A stretch of DNA of 21,650 nucleotides from Balamuthia mandrillaris (taxonomy: Eukaryota > Discosea > Longamoebia > Balamuthiidae): assembly GCA_031835245.1 (NCBI GenBank), contig JAVKOQ010000646.1:1-21650 (forward strand), read 5' to 3'. The position numbers and the translations under genes are program-made. Positions 18,021-21,650 of the stretch are shown in pieces. Below the pieces are notes generated by a model, which had not been told where the DNA came from, searched no databases, and worked only from the letters and a program-made list of their open reading frames with translations. How positions within the stretch are numbered: position 1 is the stretch's first letter; each line of letters begins with the position of its first letter.

Positions 18021-18347
18021 TTATTCTCCATCAACAAGTGTATGATGCTTTTTTTCAGCAGTAGATTTGCTGTCATTTTGAGCCAATAGGACATTGAATA
18101 GGACATTCAGTTGAATTAACAATTCCAACAATGGTTGTTGTTGTAGTACTGGGATTAAAATGCTTTGCAAAAAAAAAAAGATAATAAGAAAAAACAAGTC
18201 AAATACAAATAAAAAAAAAAAAACAAAAAACCTGAAACATTTCAGCCAGCTTTGTTGATAAGGCCCAAATAATTGCCCAAACCTAATATTGAAAGGTCTT
18301 TGGTGTACATTTACAAAAGGAACCAAAACTTCTTCAGTAGAATAAAC
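18021..18347 (-). CDS. Last two exons of an unidentified host gene
   Basis: Two open segments on the minus strand, 18347-18232 and 18162-18021, are joined by a 69-nt GT-AG intron of the size usual in this window, and the phase agrees (2 then 1). An acceptor-like TTTTTTTTAAAAG precedes the first. The joined product has 85 residues in the window and ends with a TAA. It starts VYSTEEVLVPFVNVHQRPF, continues QLFGPYQQSWLKCF and ends with a Leu-rich helix (LLELLIQLNVLFNVLL) and the tail KHHTLVDGE. I do not recognise the family. Upstream coding sequence would lie beyond the LINE, outside the window. It could also be a decayed gene piece; the evidence is open frame and splice logic only. Confidence 0.45.
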   Translation of the reverse strand, partial: VYSTEEVLVPFVNVHQRPFNIRFGQLFGPYQQSWLKCFRFFVFFFLFVFDLFFLIIFFFLQSILIPVLQQQPLLELLIQLNVLFNVLLAQNDSKSTAEKKHHTLVDGE

Positions 18348-18368
18348 CTTTTAAAAAAAACAGGTCCA

Positions 18369-21300
18369 AGTAGTAGTAGTAATAAAAAGTTTATTTGCTC
18401 TGAGAGCAACACCAATCTATACATAAAAAGTAAGCCTTGTACATACATAGTGTACTCTTACTTTTCTTACTCCCTCATCCTCAATGCCTTCCCAATTGTT
18501 ACTCAATTCACAAGTGAAAGGTGTGGAATGAGATTTCAGACCAACTTTGTATCATCTAGCTATCCTTTTCTTTCCCTTTCCTTTTTCCTCTTTTCCTTGC
18601 TTACATTACTTCCAAAGACTGATAAAATGCAGAAGAACTTCCATGCTTCCAACTTGCTCTTGCTGCCCATAATCTCCACACTCGTTTACAACTTTGCTTA
18701 CATTGTTCCATCTCTTGAGCTCTGTTACATTTCTTTCCACTTGACAGGAGCTTTGTTGTACAGTCTTCAATAATCAGCTTTCTGACTTGTTCTTCACTTC
18801 CATTGTCCACACTCCAGATTCTAAAGCGATCTTCCCAAAGGTTAGGACACCTTAACAGGAAGTGTTCTGCTGTTTCTTCCTCAGCATCACATGCAGGGCA
18901 CTTGCTATCCACCTCAGACTGCTGAATGGATCCCCACTTTTTTCCAATAGGCAGTCCACCACAGCGAATAGCATTCATCAAACGTTCTTTCCTTGGGTGG
19001 GTAATCACTAAGCTCCGTTGTTGTCCAACCAAACATCTTCCATTTGTCAAGAAGTTATGCCATAGCCATGCTCTTGTTCCTCTTTCTCCTTCAGCTGCAT
19101 ACTCCATCTTGGCTACTCGAGTTAAGGCCCTCATCCTCTTGGCTTTCTTTTCAACAACAGTCATCCCGTCACCTCCCTCACCTTCATTCTTCTCCCCTTC
19201 CTCTTCACTTGCTTGGCTTACCTCTTCAAGTAGCTCAAAGTGGCCATCTTGCCTCTCAGCATGATGAATTACCGCTTGTCTTTCCAACTCACAGTAGGCC
19301 TTGATGGTCAACCAGCCCAATTCTGCTCTACAAACCCCCGCCACAGTCCTTCGATGAACTTGCAATACACTTCTTGCTGTCTCATTCCACACTGCTTCGA
19401 TCTTCTTCCACCATGATTTGGAAAGCTCTGTCATACATAATCCATATGACAAGGTAGACTTGACAATAGCCTCTGCAGCAATCTGGGCAGTGCGTGTACC
19501 AAGGCCTTGGGCAATGGCTCCCCGCTGCCTAAGGCTGTAGAGGGCTTGCTTGGCCTTGGTGATCCTCTCCTTGGCATGAGTTGTCCATTCCCCACTTTCT
19601 TCAAACCACAGTCCCAGGTACTTGGCCTCCTTCACCCGTTTCACCGCCTCCCCCTTCAGTCTCCACTCTTGAAAATGAGCCTTCTTTCCTTGTACTAGCA
19701 CCACTGATTTCTTTGCATTGAACTGAAGTCCCAGAGCATTCACTGCCTCCACTGCTACATTCAATCTTCTCTGAAGCTCAAATGGGTCGCTGGCCACCAC
19801 TGCCAAGTCATCTGCAAACAACAAGCAAACATTCCTTGCTTTATCTCCTCTTTCCTTCTCCTCTGCAGCTTGTAGCTTTCTTGCCACCACATCAATGTAT
19901 ACATTGAACAAGAATGGAGACAAAACTCCTCCTTGCTTAACTCCTCTTTCCACCAGAAATTCCTCTGAAAGCTGCCCATTCATGCGAATAACACTCGTCA
20001 TACCATGGTACCCCTCTGTAATGATACCCACTGCTGCCTCTTCTGCTCCTCTTTTGCGTAATGTCCTTGCCAGTATGTCATGGTCAAGCATGTCATATGC
20101 CTTGCTGATATCCAACAGAGCAATATAGGTACGTTCTTTGCTTCTCTTCATCAGGCATTTCTTCAACCGCCACACCTGATCCATGCCTCCCCTTCCTTTT
20201 CTAAATCCACCCTGGCAATTACTTATCCACCCTTGCTCTCTTGCTTGTATGTTCAATTGTACCAAGATAGCTCCTTCAAACACCTTGGCTGCATTGCATA
20301 GGAGAGTAATACCTCTATAGTTTGCTGGATTCTGGGGATCTCCTGCCTTATGCAAGGGAATAACCACCCCCTGTTTCCCCTCCTTGGGGAATATGCCTTG
20401 GTTCTCAATGACCTTGATCAGCGTCCAAGTTGCATCTTGCACATGTTTGCCTCCATACTTCATCATTTCCCCATCAATATTGTCCACCCCAGCTGCTTTG
20501 CCCACCCTCAATCTTTTCCTCCATGCAAGATTAAAACTCTCCTTCTTAAGCCAGTTACTACCAGACAAAGGCAGTCCTTCTGGACCTGCTTCCTCTCGAT
20601 GCAAGCTCCCAATGGAAGAATCCTTCCTTCCCAGCTTTGCCCAATGTTCCTTGAAGGCTGCCGTGCTACCGTGGTGCTCCCTAACTGCTTTGGGCTCTGC
20701 TCTACGCTTTGCCACTATCCTCCACATGTTGCCGATCCATTTCTGCATTTCTTTGATGTTCTCTTGTCTTTTCCACTTCATCCAGTCCCATTTGTTGGCT
20801 CTCCACAACTTCACAAACCTTTTCCTGAGTTCCACAAATTCCTCTCTGGCCTTTCCATCATTCTTTCCTTCTCTTAGCCACTGAGCATGGGCTATCACTA
20901 CCTGCTTGTTCAAGGATGTTAACTCTGCTGTCCACCATGGCTTCCTTGCCCTGCTCGTTGTTGCTCCTATCAGGCTCCTTTCTCTACCAAACCATCTCAT
21001 TGCACAATCCCACAATCCTTTTTTCCACTTGCTCCAAAGATCTTCAACAGTAGCTGTTCCCTCCCGTGTTTTCTTGACCATGGCCTTCCATTCCTCTCCT
21101 TTGAAGAAACGCTTGCACCCGCGTTTGTACTCCCTCCACCTCCTCTTGCGATCTTCCTCCGAGTAGGACTTCCACTTCCATCGTTCCATCCAAACCCCGC
21201 CACAACTATCTGCCGGGTCCTTCAACTCGACTACCAGTGGTCGATGATCGGTCCAAGCTTGCCATCTGTCACCAACTACCTTGCCCGTCCATCTCCATGC

Positions 21301-21650
21301 TACCACATAGTCCACAATGCTCTTTCGTTTTCCAGCTCTCCATGTAAATACTGGCGCTTCCTCTTCGCGCTGAGGCAACGAGAGGGCCAGCCTTTTGAAA
21401 GCCTCCACCAACACCTTTCCTCTCGTGTTGTAAGTAGATTCACCTCTACCATTCCATCCCTTTCCAACCCTGGCGTTCCAATCACCTCCAATAATCAGGG
21501 GTCTTCCTTCCTTGACCACGTCCAGGATTCTTTTCTCAATCGCAGCCAAGGTGACCTTAAAGTTGTCCACGGTACCTCCTGGAGGGAGATACACTATACC
21601 GATTATAAAGATGCAACCCTGTCCCGCCAGTTCCACCCAAGTGGAGTTGG
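18369..21650 (-). mobile_element. APE-type non-LTR retrotransposon (LINE), long copy, 5' end outside
   Basis: The element runs on the minus strand from beyond the window edge to a 3' UTR of about 230 bp (18600-18369). It ends in a short TAC-type tandem tail, seen as AGTAGTAGTAGTAAT on the plus strand. It contains one long uninterrupted frame. The 3' border is defined by the second copy at 16994, which shares the last about 120 bp. No poly(A) tail is seen at the 3' end. The clade was not resolved. Confidence 0.93.
18601..21650 (-). CDS. LINE ORF: endonuclease-reverse transcriptase, N terminus outside window
   Basis: More than 1,010 codons without a stop; the frame stays open to the window edge (NSTWVELAGQ...), so the first residue shown is not a start. 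The apurinic-type endonuclease comes first (about 1-140): GIVYLPPGG, IGGDWNARVG, SIVDYVVAW and the catalytic TDHRPLVVEL. The reverse transcriptase follows: GVVIPLHKAGDP, NYRGITLL, QGGFRKGRGGMDQ, DISKAYDMLDHDIL, GVKQGGVLSPFLFN and the active site LLFADDLAV. Near the C terminus is a zinc knuckle C-x2-C-x8-H-x4-C (CPACDAEEETAEHFLLRC). All catalytic residues visible are in place. The protein nicks the target and copies the element RNA at that nick. Intactness suggests a recently active element. Confidence 0.95.
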   Translation of the reverse strand, partial: NSTWVELAGQGCIFIIGIVYLPPGGTVDNFKVTLAAIEKRILDVVKEGRPLIIGGDWNARVGKGWNGRGESTYNTRGKVLVEAFKRLALSLPQREEEAPVFTWRAGKRKSIVDYVVAWRWTGKVVGDRWQAWTDHRPLVVELKDPADSCGGVWMERWKWKSYSEEDRKRRWREYKRGCKRFFKGEEWKAMVKKTREGTATVEDLWSKWKKGLWDCAMRWFGRERSLIGATTSRARKPWWTAELTSLNKQVVIAHAQWLREGKNDGKAREEFVELRKRFVKLWRANKWDWMKWKRQENIKEMQKWIGNMWRIVAKRRAEPKAVREHHGSTAAFKEHWAKLGRKDSSIGSLHREEAGPEGLPLSGSNWLKKESFNLAWRKRLRVGKAAGVDNIDGEMMKYGGKHVQDATWTLIKVIENQGIFPKEGKQGVVIPLHKAGDPQNPANYRGITLLCNAAKVFEGAILVQLNIQAREQGWISNCQGGFRKGRGGMDQVWRLKKCLMKRSKERTYIALLDISKAYDMLDHDILARTLRKRGAEEAAVGIITEGYHGMTSVIRMNGQLSEEFLVERGVKQGGVLSPFLFNVYIDVVARKLQAAEEKERGDKARNVCLLFADDLAVVASDPFELQRRLNVAVEAVNALGLQFNAKKSVVLVQGKKAHFQEWRLKGEAVKRVKEAKYLGLWFEESGEWTTHAKERITKAKQALYSLRQRGAIAQGLGTRTAQIAAEAIVKSTLSYGLCMTELSKSWWKKIEAVWNETARSVLQVHRRTVAGVCRAELGWLTIKAYCELERQAVIHHAERQDGHFELLEEVSQASEEEGEKNEGEGGDGMTVVEKKAKRMRALTRVAKMEYAAEGERGTRAWLWHNFLTNGRCLVGQQRSLVITHPRKERLMNAIRCGGLPIGKKWGSIQQSEVDSKCPACDAEEETAEHFLLRCPNLWEDRFRIWSVDNGSEEQVRKLIIEDCTTKLLSSGKKCNRAQEMEQCKQSCKRVWRLWAARASWKHGSSSAFYQSLEVM

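Noticed and set aside
18273-18773. 166-codon plus-strand open frame
   Set aside because: It runs antisense through the predicted host exon, the LINE tail and the LINE 3' UTR, so it spans unrelated sequences and is accidental.
19895-20128. Plus-strand frames inside the LINE
   Set aside because: They are antisense to the intact reverse transcriptase frame, and the same shadow appears in the short copy at 17320-17553.

Overview
The window is a gene-dense stretch of a nuclear eukaryotic genome. Genes lie roughly 100-770 bp apart and are cut by many short introns (mostly 51-102 nt, nearly all GT-AG) with CTAAY-like branch sites. Intergenic spacers and introns carry microsatellites. The gene set (RasGEF, DEP/PH protein, PARP1-like PARP with a BRCT domain, UVSSA, a DCAKD-like dephospho-CoA kinase, a minor-spliceosome zinc-finger protein) suggests a unicellular eukaryote, perhaps on the animal/amoeba side of the tree. 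The species cannot be named from this sequence.

Layout. 1-961 (+): C-terminal CDC25 domain of a RasGEF. 1084-1608 (-): GNAT acetyltransferase. 1795-2572 (-): dephospho-CoA kinase with a C-terminal membrane segment. 2791-5966 (-): CDC27/APC3, a TPR subunit of the anaphase-promoting complex, in nine exons including one GC-AG intron. 6730-8771 (+): a DEP-DEP-PH protein in nine exons. 8980-11912 (-): a BRCT-WGR-PARP_reg-PARP_cat polymerase in 15 exons, one of them a 19-nt microexon. 12147-12494 (-): a short U11/U12-20K (ZMAT5)-like protein. 12774-12914 (+): ribosomal protein eL41, 25 residues in two exons. 13417 to about 13900 (-): an unidentified basic protein with an unresolved frame. 14008-16406 (+): UVSSA, a transcription-coupled repair factor, in six exons.

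From about 14.9 kb the sequence turns AT-rich and ordinary gene density ends. The right third holds two copies of one APE-type LINE, both on the minus strand. One is a short, 5'-truncated and internally deleted copy (about 16994-17564). The other is long, with its ORF open for more than 1,000 codons and running off the window (18369-21650). Between them lie two spliceable minus-strand exons (18347-18021), probably the 3' end of a host gene. The long LINE ends about 20 nt upstream of the acceptor of the first of these exons.

The host genes are mostly housekeeping or signalling genes and do not form one pathway. PARP and UVSSA both act in DNA damage responses, and eL41 and the snRNP protein share a divergent promoter region. 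I see no CRISPR, bacterial mobile element or new defence system. The most interesting points are the shortened U11/U12-20K protein, the PARP microexon, the DEP-DEP-PH architecture, and the LINE deletion and insertion junctions. All splice junctions were predicted by reading frame, phase and recalled family sequence, without transcript data.
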